Positions 45,460 to 55,633 of a stretch of DNA of 64,000 nt are shown in pieces. The notes below the pieces were generated by a model that ran no database searches, had not been told where the DNA came from, and saw only the letters and a list, made by a program, of their open reading frames with translations. The DNA comes from Cristatella mucedo. Its lineage: Eukaryota; Bryozoa; Phylactolaemata; Cristatellidae. Where the stretch lies: contig WPIO01000064.1 in NCBI GenBank assembly GCA_009760855.2, positions 726,001 to 790,000 on the forward strand, given 5' to 3'. Both the position numbers and the translations under genes were made by a program. Position 1 is the first letter of the stretch. Each line of letters begins with the position of its first letter.

Positions 45460-47572
45460 TGTAGGTCGTACCAATCGATCCTAGCAAGGCCAAGTCTAGC
45501 TTTTATAGAAACATGGTTGAATCGCAGATGCACAATCCAAGAATGCTGATGTCGACGATAAACCATCTCCTCAACCGCTCCCAGGTTAGCTCCTTACCAG
45601 ATGATCCTTGTGATGATCTAGCCAATCGCTTCTCTCGATTCTTTGTGCAGAAGATAGACAAAATCAGGGAATCCATCCCTGCGATGACAACCTTCCCACT
45701 AGAATGCTGTTCCTCGGTTCCTGGCTGCGCCTCAATGTCTGCATTTAAACAGGTCACCAGTGATGTAGTCCTAAAGCTCGTATCTCAATCAAAGAAGACA
45801 ACAAGTCCACTGGACCCTATTCCCACTGTCCTGCTCCTACGTTGCATTGATCTGCTGCTGCCATGCATAACCAACATCATTAATATGTCATTAGCCTCAG
45901 GTCAGGTCCCAGCACCTTTCAAAAAAGCTGTAGTCAGGCCACTTCTCAAGAAAGCTACACTAGACCAAGAGAACTTAAGCAACTACCGCCCAGTCTCCCT
46001 TCTACCATTCCTATCAAAGACACTGGAACGGGTCGTGGCAGACCAGCTGAACTCGTATATCGAAACCTCACACCTTGCTAGTAAGTTCCAGTCTGGCTTT
46101 AGAGCTAATCACTCCACAGAGTCAGCATTGCTTCGGGTATACAACGACCTACTTAGGAATGCAGACATGGGTAGAGTGTCTCTCTTCTTGTTTTGCTCGA
46201 TCTTTCGGCAGCTTTTGATACCATCGATCACAAAGTACTTCTAGAGCGCCTCTCATCTCGCCTGGGCATCACTGGCACTGCTCTGCAGTGGTTCAGGTCC
46301 TATCTCAGTGGGAGACTCCAGAGTGTTGACGTGAATGGACAAAGATCATCTGAAGTACCTCTAAAATATGGAGTACCTCAGGGCTTTGTGCTAGGTCCGG
46401 TCCTTTTCACCGTTTATACTCTCCCTCTCGCTGATGTGATTGCCAAGCACAATCTAGGCTTTCACTTCTATGCGGATGACACTCAGTTGTACCTTTGCTT
46501 TGATCCCTCCCAGCCTTCGAGCACCTCAAATTCTCTCAACTCACTTGCTGCATGCATTGATGACATCCGATCATGGATGGCAGCAAATTTTCTAAAACTA
46601 AACGATGATAAAACTAACTTACTAGTTATGGGCAAACCTAGTGTTATTCAGAAATTTGAAAGGCTGACTTTCAAAATTGGCTCTGCCAGCATATCTCCAG
46701 TTGCATCAGCTCGAAATCTAGGTGTCATATTCCAAAGCGACCTCTCGTTAGACGACCACATCAGCTCCACAGTCAAATCAGCCTATTTTCAGCTTCATAA
46801 CATTGCTAAAATTAGGGCTTGTTTAGATAAGGATACCACGTCCAAGTTGGTCCATGCATTCGTGACATCTCGTCTCGACTTCTGCAACTCACTGCTTACT
46901 GGCCTACCAGCATGTGCGATCAGGCGATTGCAGCTGGTGCAAAACTCTGCAGCTAGGCTTGTCTGTCGTGAGCGTCGCAGTTGCCACATTACTCCACTTC
47001 TCGCCGACCTGCACTGGGTTACCAGTCAAGCAACGGATTGACTTCAAGGTTTTGTCGCTCACTTTTAGGTCTCTTCATTCTATGGCTCCAGCCTATCTTT
47101 CAGATATACTACCCCATCAGGCAAAGCATCGTACCACTCGCTTTTCGGAATCCAACAGTCTAGAAATACCTCGTACAAACCTTAAATCCTTTGGAGACCG
47201 TGCATTTAGCTCGTATGCTCCCACAGCCTGGAACTCCCTCCCGACCTGCATCAGAACATCCCCTGACCTGACCACATTTAAAAGAAACTTAAAAACATAC
47301 CTATTTAGGACAGCATTTAGTGGGTCCTTGTGATTCGTCCTCGATGTGCTTATGCGTGCTGACACTGTTCATGCTGCCACTAACCACATTTGCATGCTGA
47401 CCCAGTGCATGTAACCCCTAACCATATTATTCATTTTGTTTGTTTTTCAAGCATGATTTTACTTACTATTCTATTGCGTATCACTTTGCAGCAAATGTAA
47501 AGCGCCTAGAGAGAGATTAAGTTCTCTGAGGGCGCTTTATCAAGTGCAATATTATTATTATTATTATTATGT
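45460..47572 (+). mobile_element. LINE-A copy, best preserved RT (two frameshifts)
   Basis: Frames 45513-46244 and 46193-47041, then 46914-47333, together cover the linker (NLSNYRPVSLLPFLSKTLER), LSAAFDTIDHKVLLERL, SEVPLKYGVPQG, the intact YADD box (46469-46480), AANFLKLNDDKTNLL and the C-terminal thumb to KTYLFRTAFSGSL. Frameshifts near 46180 and 47035 inactivate it. The endonuclease is missing (5' truncation at about 45460). The 3' UTR ends in the AAAGCGCC..GGGCGCTTT hairpin and (ATT)n at 47549-47568. CR1/L2 type. The protein would reverse transcribe LINE RNA at a nicked target. Confidence 0.93.
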
Positions 47573-49228
47573 CCCAGCACCTTTCAAAAAAGCTGTAGTC
47601 AAGCCACTTCTCAAAAAGAGACACTAGGCCCAGAGAACTTGAGCAACTACCGCTTAGTCTCCTTTCTACCATTCCTATCAAAGACACTGAAACGAGTCGT
47701 GGCGGACCAGCTGAACTCATGTATCAAAACCTCACACGTTGGTAGTAAGTTCCAGTCTGACTTTAGAGCTAATCACTCTACAGAGTCAGCATTGCTTAGG
47801 GTATACAACGACCTAATTAGGAATGCAGACATAGGTAAAGTGTGGGTGCTTGTTTTGCTCGATCTTTCGGCAGCTTTTGATACCATCGATCACAAAGTTC
47901 TTCTAGAGCGCCTCTCATCTCGCCTGGGCATCACTGGCACTGCTCTGCAATGGTTCAGGTCCTATCTCAGTGGGATACTCCAGAGTATTGACGTGAATGG
48001 ACAAAGATCATCTGAGGTACCTCTGAAATATGGGATAACTCAGGGCTCCGTGCTAGGTCCGGTTCTTCTCACGGTTTATACCCTCCCTCTTGCCGATGTG
48101 ATTGCCAAGCACAATCTAGGCTTTCACTTCTGTTGTTGTTCTGATGACACTCAGTTGTACCTTTGCTTTAATCCCTCCCAGCCTTCGAGCACCTCAAATT
48201 CTTTCAACTCTTTGCTGCATGTATTGATGACATCCGCACATGGATGGCAGCAAATTTCCTAAAACTAAATGATGATAAAACTATCCTACTAGTTATGGGC
48301 AAACCCAGTGTGAATCAGAAACTGGACAGACTGACTCTCAAAATTGGCTCTGCCAGCATATCTCCAGTTGAATCAGCTCGAAATCTAGGTGTCATATTCC
48401 AAAGTGACCTCTCGTTAGACGACCATATCAGCTCCACAGTCAAATCTGCCTATTTTCAGATTTATAACATTGCTAAAATTCGGGCTTGGTTAGATAAGGA
48501 TACAACGTGTAAGTTGGTCCATGCATTCGTGACATCCCGTCTCGACCTTTGCAACTCAATGCTTACTGGCCTACCATAATGTGCGATCAGGCGATTGCAG
48601 CTGGTGCAAAACTCTGCAGCTAGGCTTGTCTGTCGTGAGCGTCGCAGTTGCCAGATTACTCCACTTCTCGCTGACCTGCACTGGCTTCCAGTGAGGCAAC
48701 GGATTGACTTCAAGGTTTTGTCGCTCACTTTTAGGTCACTTAATTCTTTGGCTCCCGCCTATCTCTCAGATATACTCCCCGACCAGGCCAAGCATCGTAC
48801 CACCCGCTTTTCGGAATCCAACAGTCTACAAATACCTCGCACAAACCTTAAATCCTTTGGAGACCGTGCATTTAGTTCATATGCTCCCAAAGCCTGGAAC
48901 TCCCTCCCGACCTGCGTCAGAACATGCCCTGACATGACCGCATTTAAAGGGAACCTAAAAACACCTATTTAGGACAGCATTTAGTGGGTCCCTGTGATTC
49001 GTCCTTGATGTGCTTATGCGTGCTGACACTGTGCATGCTGCCACTAACCACATTTGCATGCTGACCCTGTGCATGTCACCCCTAACCATGTTATTCAATT
49101 TGTTTGTTTATCAAGCATGATATTACTCTCATTCAATTGCATTTCCCTTTGCAGCAAATGTAAAGCGCCTAGAGAGAGAGGTTGAGTTCTCTGAGGGCGC
49201 TTTATCAAGTGCATTATTATTATTATAG
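47573..49228 (+). mobile_element. LINE-A copy, directly behind the previous tail
   Basis: It begins at GTCCCAGCACCTTTCAAA, abutting the ATT tail of the preceding copy. Frames 47639-48262, 48244-48579 and 48595-48972 cover RT and thumb. The catalytic box is altered by extra TGT codons (FHFCCCSDDTQ, 48123-48155). It ends in the hairpin and ATT tail at 49160-49228. Confidence 0.93.
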
Positions 49229-49639
49229 ATATAGTAATACATTGCAAGAAATTTTGCTCATCTGAATCTGAACTCTCCGATTGAACAAGACAGGAAATGT
49301 CCTAACTTCAAAATTAATAAAATATTGATTCTAGTAGATGCTTCAGTGTTAGTCAGAGTAGAAGGAAAACAAAAAAGGAATAAAAAAATCCTGCTTATTA
49401 TGCTTAAGAAAAAGGTTATTAACTAGTTGACAGTGCTTACACTGAACATGGAGTTATGAATCCTGAACACAGATCAACGGTTGAAGTTAGATTTGATTTT
49501 TCATGAATATGCAATTGCTTATTCGCTAGTCAATGCAAATACAAATTAGTAACACTGAAAATATCTTTAGTAAAATTGAAGCATATTTTGAAATAGCTGC
49601 CGCTACTGGATAGATAATAGGCTCAAAAAGCCTTTTATA

Positions 49640-49775
49640 GAGCTAGTTTGGCCCAGTGGTTAAGATGCTCGCCCCGACCAAGATCTCGCCGAGGTCGCGG
49701 GCTAGAGCCCTGTGGCATATGTGAGGCACCTAAAAAGATGTTAAGTTCTCTTAGGACGCTATCTAAATTAATTTC
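49640..49775 (+). mobile_element. SINE-1 copy
   Basis: AGCTAGTTTGGCCCAGTGGT (A box), GCTCGCCCCGACCAAGATC, GAGGTCGCGGGCTAGAGCCC (B-box side), then the tail GATGTTAAGTTCTCTTAGGACG and AT-rich end. Confidence 0.85.
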
Positions 49776-49854
49776 ACATTTATATATTTAAAACATTATC
49801 TAAAGACTAAATTATAGAATAAAGTTTGGTCAGATTAAGGTACATGCTTCACAC

Positions 49855-49965
49855 ATCATTCGATCGTGCTTCCTTTGCAGCAAATGTAAAGCGCCTAGAA
49901 AGAGATTGAGTTCTCTGAGGGCGCTTTATCAAGTGCATTATTATTAATATTAATATTATTACCTG
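49855..49965 (+). mobile_element. LINE-A tail-only fragment
   Basis: CATTCGATCGTGCTTCCTTT, GCAAATGTAAAGCGCC, the hairpin and (ATT/AAT)n, followed immediately by another LINE-A copy. Confidence 0.88.
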
Positions 49966-50870
49966 TTCAGAAATTGGAGAGGCTGATGGTCAAAATTGGC
50001 TCTGCCAGCATATCTCGTGTTGACTCTGCTCGAAATCTAGGTGTCATTTTCGAAAGTGACCTTACACTAGACGACCGCGTCAACTCCACAGTCACGTCAG
50101 CCTACTTTCAGCTATATAACATTGCTAAAATTCGGACTTGTTTAGATAAGGATACCACGTCTAAGTTGGTCCATGCATTTGTGACATCCCGACTTGACTT
50201 TTGTAACTCGCTGCTTACTGGCCTACCGGCATGTGCAATCAGGCGATTACAGCTGGTGCACAACTCTGCAGCTTGGCTTGTCTGTCTTGAACGTCGCAGT
50301 TGCCACTTCACACCACGTCTCGCTGACCTGCACTGGCTACCAGTCAAGCAACGGATCGAATTCAAAGTTTTGTCGCTCACTTTTAAATCACTTCATTCTG
50401 TGGATCCAGCCTATCTCTCAGATCTACTCCCCAACCAGGCCAAGCATAGTACCACCCGCTTTTCGGAATCCAACTGTTTACCTCGTACAAACCTGAAATT
50501 CTTTGGAGACCGTGCATTTAGTTCGTATGCTCCCAAAGCCTGGAACTCCCTCTCGACATGCGCCAGAACATTCCCTGACGTAACCACATTTAAATAGAAC
50601 TTATAAACACCTATTTAGGACAGCATTTAGTGGGTCCCTGTGATTCGTTTTTTATGTGCTTATGCGTGCTGACACTGTGCATGCTGCCACTAAGCTTATT
50701 TGCATGCTTACCCTGTGCAAGTCACCCCTAACCACGTTGTTCATGATGTTTATCAAGCATGATATTATTCACGATTCAATCGCGTTTCCCTTTGCAGCAA
50801 ATCTAAAGCACCTCGGAAGAGATTGAGTTCTCTGAGGGCGCTTTATCAAGTGAATTATTATTACTAATAT
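49966..50870 (+). mobile_element. LINE-A copy, C-terminal part and tail
   Basis: It starts within the RT at QKLERLMVKIGSASIS and keeps a 207-codon frame (49974-50597) through the thumb. It ends in the 3' UTR, a mutated hairpin (AAAGCACCTCGG) and an ATT tail near 50870. Confidence 0.93.
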
Positions 50871-51109
50871 TATTAGAATCGTGAAATCATCGAGGTAACG
50901 GATCTGCAAGATATTTATAATTTTGTAATTAATTGGTTTTTACTGGTTCTTTAGTTAATTTGCCTAGCGTTTTTTAGTTATCATAACATTTTTGTTTACT
51001 AGGCTTTTAGTATAATTCTTGATTTTTCTAAAGCTTAAATAACATGATATTTTAACTTTTGGAAAGTCACTATCAAATGAATTGTTGAGTACTAGACCTT
51101 GTTTAGCCT

Positions 51110-51440
51110 TCTCACTCTTGAGAAAAGCCACATTACCTGCATGATTACGAACGTATTCAGATTCTCATGTGTTTAACGCAATTCTGTCAACAGCTTCAGC
51201 AAGTACTAATTCACTAAGGTTTTTCGCTCGCTTCACTTTGGTTCTTTTTCACTTGACATTTTTCCATAAAGATAATCGTGATTAAGTGCCGCTCTATGAA
51301 TATCAATCATTTACACGAGAAAAACCTTCATCTAATCTATGTCTAAATTTAGGAAATGGATCAGTAAAATTTACTCGTACATGAATAATAAAGCTTCCTC
51401 CATTGACATCATCTCCAGGATTTCCATCAGGTAACCTCAT
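51110..51440 (-). pseudogene. PLA2-like domain relic (Polinton/adintovirus type)
   Basis: The minus strand shows DIHRAALNHDYLYGKM (51272-51305) followed by LSELVLAEAVDRIALN (51161-51215). This is the D-x(7)-HD-x(2)-Y box and the downstream helix found in the phospholipase A2-like proteins carried by Polintons, adintoviruses and parvovirus capsids. Stops and frameshifts are present. The assignment is by motif only, and no restored product is given. Confidence 0.42.
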
Positions 51441-53150
51441 GTGGAGTTCGCAAGCACTAAATAACTTAGCAGCAAACGTTTCTATAAATCATGATGTTAA
51501 ATTTCTTTTAATTGTATTTCGCTGAGTCTAAGGATAAGTTCTTCGTGTAATGACTTACATTTTTGTAATTCTAGTTTTCCGCCTATGAGTAATTAGTGTT
51601 CGACTATTACAAGTTAGATTTTTTAAATTCAATCTTAATGAAACATGATTAGGATTCACTAAAATGAAGTTTTATAGTCACATAACTCATTTTACATATA
51701 ATTAGCATCTTTTTATTTATCCCTGAGTTTCAAAATTGGATTGTTTATCTCATCTTTCGCTTTTACTCTCCTTATAAAGTTGCTAATAGCATTTCAGATT
51801 CTGCGTTGTAACAAGAGTATTTGAACCAATTTTTGAGCGCTCTACAGCTTCTTTGAGTTCAGATGAACAGCCAACACCATATTTTTCAACTAATTAAAAC
51901 CCTTTATCAAGATAATTCAATCTATTATTGACTTCAGACATGTATACCTTGTTTAGGTAAATCAATACCAATACCACGCTTAAGTAACTCAACCAACATC
52001 TTTAAAGCTACATCAAGTACATTATCAATAGAATTATTACTAAGTCAAAAACTGTATGCAGTAAATCCGTTTAGCCGTTCTTCATCAGTTCTCGTGGGAT
52101 GAGCTTTAGTAGTGTGCATTGTAATATCGATGTTTTTATGAAACCACCTACTGTTACTGAAATACTAATTGCCCTACCAGCAGTTCCTGCAGTTCCTGCA
52201 ACAGCTGCAGTACTTACAATAATAACACGGATAGCAGGTAGTATTCCTCAACTAGGTATTTGAAGGAAATTCTCAGACCATAATTAAGAATATAAAAAAA
52301 GATGGGGACCAGTCAACAAGCTCACCAAAATTATTACTCAGAAATTTACTTGGGTCTAGGTACCAATCAGTATTGCCTTTCTCATACTTCTAGTTATATC
52401 TCAATTATAGAATAACCAATTTGTAAGCTTTCTATCATTTTTTGATTCTATATTTCTTGTCAACAGTAGTCTTCCAACTTATGCGACTATATTTAACTGA
52501 AGTGAAATCACCAACTATTTCTTTTTTAAATAATCCGAGATTAAAAATATCACTTATAACTCCTAAGAAACCTCCTAACGTTGTATAGCAGGCCCAATTA
52601 CTTTGACAGACTGCAATATAATTTTGGTTAAAATAGTTGCTACTTTTGGATGCTGTTAAACTAAGTTTCATTGCTATCTTAAGAAAAAGCTTAGTATCTG
52701 CCTTTGAAGCAATTTCCGTACCAGTTGTTTCTCGTGATGGCACATCTTTTGTTGTGTCAGTCTCAGATTTGAGATTTTCAAGAGATATCTTCAATCATTT
52801 TCTTTGATAGTGAAATACTTACACTAGTTCTAGATTTTATTGCTGTTTCAATTGTATTAATCGATAGCTTGTTGAGTTCTTCTGTTTTTAACTGAGAATA
52901 TCTTAATATTTTCCAGAGCCTGGTAATAGATTGTTATGTTATTTATAACTTCGATTGATTCTCGTTTCCATACGATGTTCATTTTTGAGACAATTGAATG
53001 GAACACTGTTTACAGATTTAGATTGAAATAACAACAGAATCACTGATTTCGGTCAACCAGTAAATGATTCCGATGAAATCAGATTATCTAACGTATTATC
53101 GACAGACTTTGGAGGAAACTCTGTGACTAATTTTAATGGATCTATAGCAA
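51441..53150 (-). other. AT-rich block with minus-strand coding relics
   Basis: It includes a Gly/Ala/Thr-rich hydrophobic segment at about 52130-52260 (IVSTAAVAGTAGTAGRA), a helical segment at about 51940-52030 and a 119-codon frame at 52435-52794. All are unrecognised individually but consistent with decayed genes of one AT-rich element. Confidence 0.35.
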
Positions 53151-53154
53151 CTGT

Positions 53155-53312
53155 ATCTACACTGGTAAGGCGATTGCTTTCACGACCTCGGCCCCGAGGT
53201 CGTGGGTTCGATTCCTGCGGTGGGCGATTCTTTATCACCACTGCAAGCGGTGGTGATAGCCGTAAAGGCTCTTCTGTCGCTATACAAAAAGAGGCTGTTT
53301 TATCAGCTAGGA
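53155..53312 (+). mobile_element. SINE-2 copy
   Basis: It retains a perfect hairpin (53181-53204), GGTTCGATTCCTGC (B box), GGTGATAGCCGTAAAGGCTC and ATCAGCTAGG. The first 20 or so bases are truncated. Confidence 0.88.
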
Positions 53313-53818
53313 TTTTTTTTAATAACTTACTAACTAAATCGAATGCAAAATGGAGATCTCAACTTGATACTTAAAATTTTTATAAAATAGTGGAATTTTC
53401 TGCCTATGGAACAGGATTTCAAAGTATAAACCGCATACAAAATTAACAACTGATTACTAAACAAACTGTCACAATTCATTGGTGGGGTATCTAAGTCAAA
53501 CATAAATCTAAGGAACAGTACAACTACTAATATCTTTAGTTCTGACGTATTGAATAAATTTGCAGTCGATCAAGAAAAAATTATTTGTTATAGTAAATAC
53601 TTAACAATTAAAACTTACCAAAGTGTTTCAGAAATAGGAACTTTAGTAATCATCCCTCCAATTGAAACTAATGAAAAGGGTGGTGAAACTTCAAATGTCC
53701 AGATTAATCCTTGCGATAAGATAATGGTTGACTTAAAAACAGGCCAGTTGGTTTCACCACACCATTACCAACTTTCTTACCTGGAATTATAAATAACTTG
53801 GGGATCTATTTTAAAGCT
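53313..53818. other. End of AT-rich block
   Basis: An 80-codon + frame (53550-53789) with protein-like composition (IGTLVIIPPIETNEKGG) but no recognised family. It probably belongs to the decayed element. Confidence 0.3.
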
Positions 53819-53882
53819 ACATATGCACTTTCCATACTAGTCGCCGCGGGAGCATGGCGACTAGTATGGAAAGTGCATATGT
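53819..53882. repeat. Perfect 27-bp inverted repeat, 10-bp spacer
   Basis: Arms 53819-53845 and 53856-53882 are exact reverse complements with no mismatch (arm ends ACATATGC.., centre CTAGTCGCC). The spacer is GCGGGAGCAT. The low-GC block stops here. Confidence 0.98.
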
Positions 53883-54229
53883 TTCGCAGTTTATAGTTAT
53901 CCCATCTGAAAGGCGACACAATTTGTCATCTCTGTGCTCAGCGGGACATGAACCTTTGCTTCTAATGCTCACTGCTTACACAATTTTTGCCGCATGCACT
54001 GAAGCGTGTTGTCATTACCTTCAGGGATTGACCGACGAAATCATGCGCCTGCAGGTCACTCAGACGCATTAATCCTCATGCCTATAAAGCTATTCTGCGA
54101 ACGTATGATGCCGGCTGGTGAGCTCCTAAAAATGACAGCGGATGCATGTTCAACCTCTTTACTGCAGCTGAAACTCCTTAGCATTGCCGTCAAACCAGAC
54201 TGCAGATTTCTAGCACCTCTGGTCGCATG

Positions 54230-55385
54230 GTTTCCGTGCTAGGTCCGGTTCTTTTCACGTTTAATATTCTCCCTCTTGCCGATGTGATTGCCAAGCACAA
54301 TCTAGGCTTTCACTTCTATGCGGATGGCACTTAGTTGTACCTTTGCTTTGATCCCTCCCAGCCTTCGAGCACCTCGAATTCTCTCAACTCGCTTGCTACA
54401 TGTATTTATGACATCCGCACGTGGATGGCAGCAAACTGTTTCTTAAATTATTATATATATTATATATACATATAAATTAAATAGAGTGATGATACAACTA
54501 CTTTACTAGTTATGGGAAAAACAAGTGTGATTCAGAAATTAGAAAGCATAATGCTCAAATCGGCTCTGCCAGCATATCTCCTGTTGAACCTGCAGGAAAT
54601 CTAGTCATCATGTTCCAAAGTGACGTTTCGTTAGGCAACCACATCAGATTCACAGTCAAGTCTGCCTACTTTCAGCTACATAAAATTGTTAAAGTTCGGG
54701 CTTGTTTAGATGAGGGTACCACATATAAGTTGGTCCATGCATTTGTGAAATCCCGTCTTGACTTCTGTAACTCACTGCTTGCTGGCATACCACCATTTGC
54801 AATCAGAGGTTACAGCTGGTGCAAAACTCTACAGCTAGGTGTGTCTGTTGTGAGCGTGGCAGTTGCCACATCACACCAACTTCTCGCCGATCTGCACTTG
54901 CAAAAATTCAAGTAAATAATCGACTTCAAGGTTTTTTCGCTCACCTTTAGGTTACTTATTCCTTTGGCTCCAGCCTATCTCTTAAATTCATCCCCGCCAC
55001 CAGGCCAAGCATAGTACCACCCACTTTTCGGAATCCAACAGTTTACCGATACCTCGTACACACCTCAAATGCTTTGGAGACCGTGCATTTAGTTCGCATG
55101 CTCCCAAAGCCTGGAACTCCCTCCCGACTTGCGTCAGAACATCCTCTGAGTTGACCACATTTAAAAGAAACTTAAAAACACGCCTATTTAGGACAGCATT
55201 TAGTGGGTCCCTGTGATTCGTCCTTCATGTTCTTATGCGTGCTGTCACTGTGCATGCTGCCACTAACCATACTTGCATGCTGACCCTGTGCATGTCACCC
55301 CTAACCGTCTTACTCATGTTGTTTATCAAGAATAATATTAGTCACCATTCAATCGCGTTTCCCTTTGCAGCAGATGTAAAGCGCC

Positions 55386-55443
<58 letters not shown>

Positions 55444-55490
55444 TTGAGTTCTTTGATGGTGCTCTATCAAGTGTATTATTATTATTATTT
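54230..55490 (+). mobile_element. LINE-A copy with AT insertion and expanded GA tail
   Basis: GTGCTAGGTCCGGTTCTTTT to YADD-equivalent [14 protein letters not shown] (stop after the G), then a TATATA insertion at 54445-54485, thumb region, 3' UTR and tail. The AGAGAGA segment of the hairpin is expanded to about 50 bases of GA (55388-55440). Confidence 0.92.
55388..55440 (+). repeat. (GA)n microsatellite in LINE-A tail
   Basis: About 25 GA units replace the short AGAGAGA present in other LINE-A tails. Confidence 0.97.
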
Positions 55491-55633
55491 TTAAAGTTAT
55501 ACAGCAGCCTGGTATATTAGAGGCCATAGCATGACAATGCATATGCACTATTGCAGGAAATTAATTTTTTGAATAAATTCGAAACACTATTTTTGAAAGT
55601 TAGTAATCAAACGCAATAGTACAATTCTTAAAA

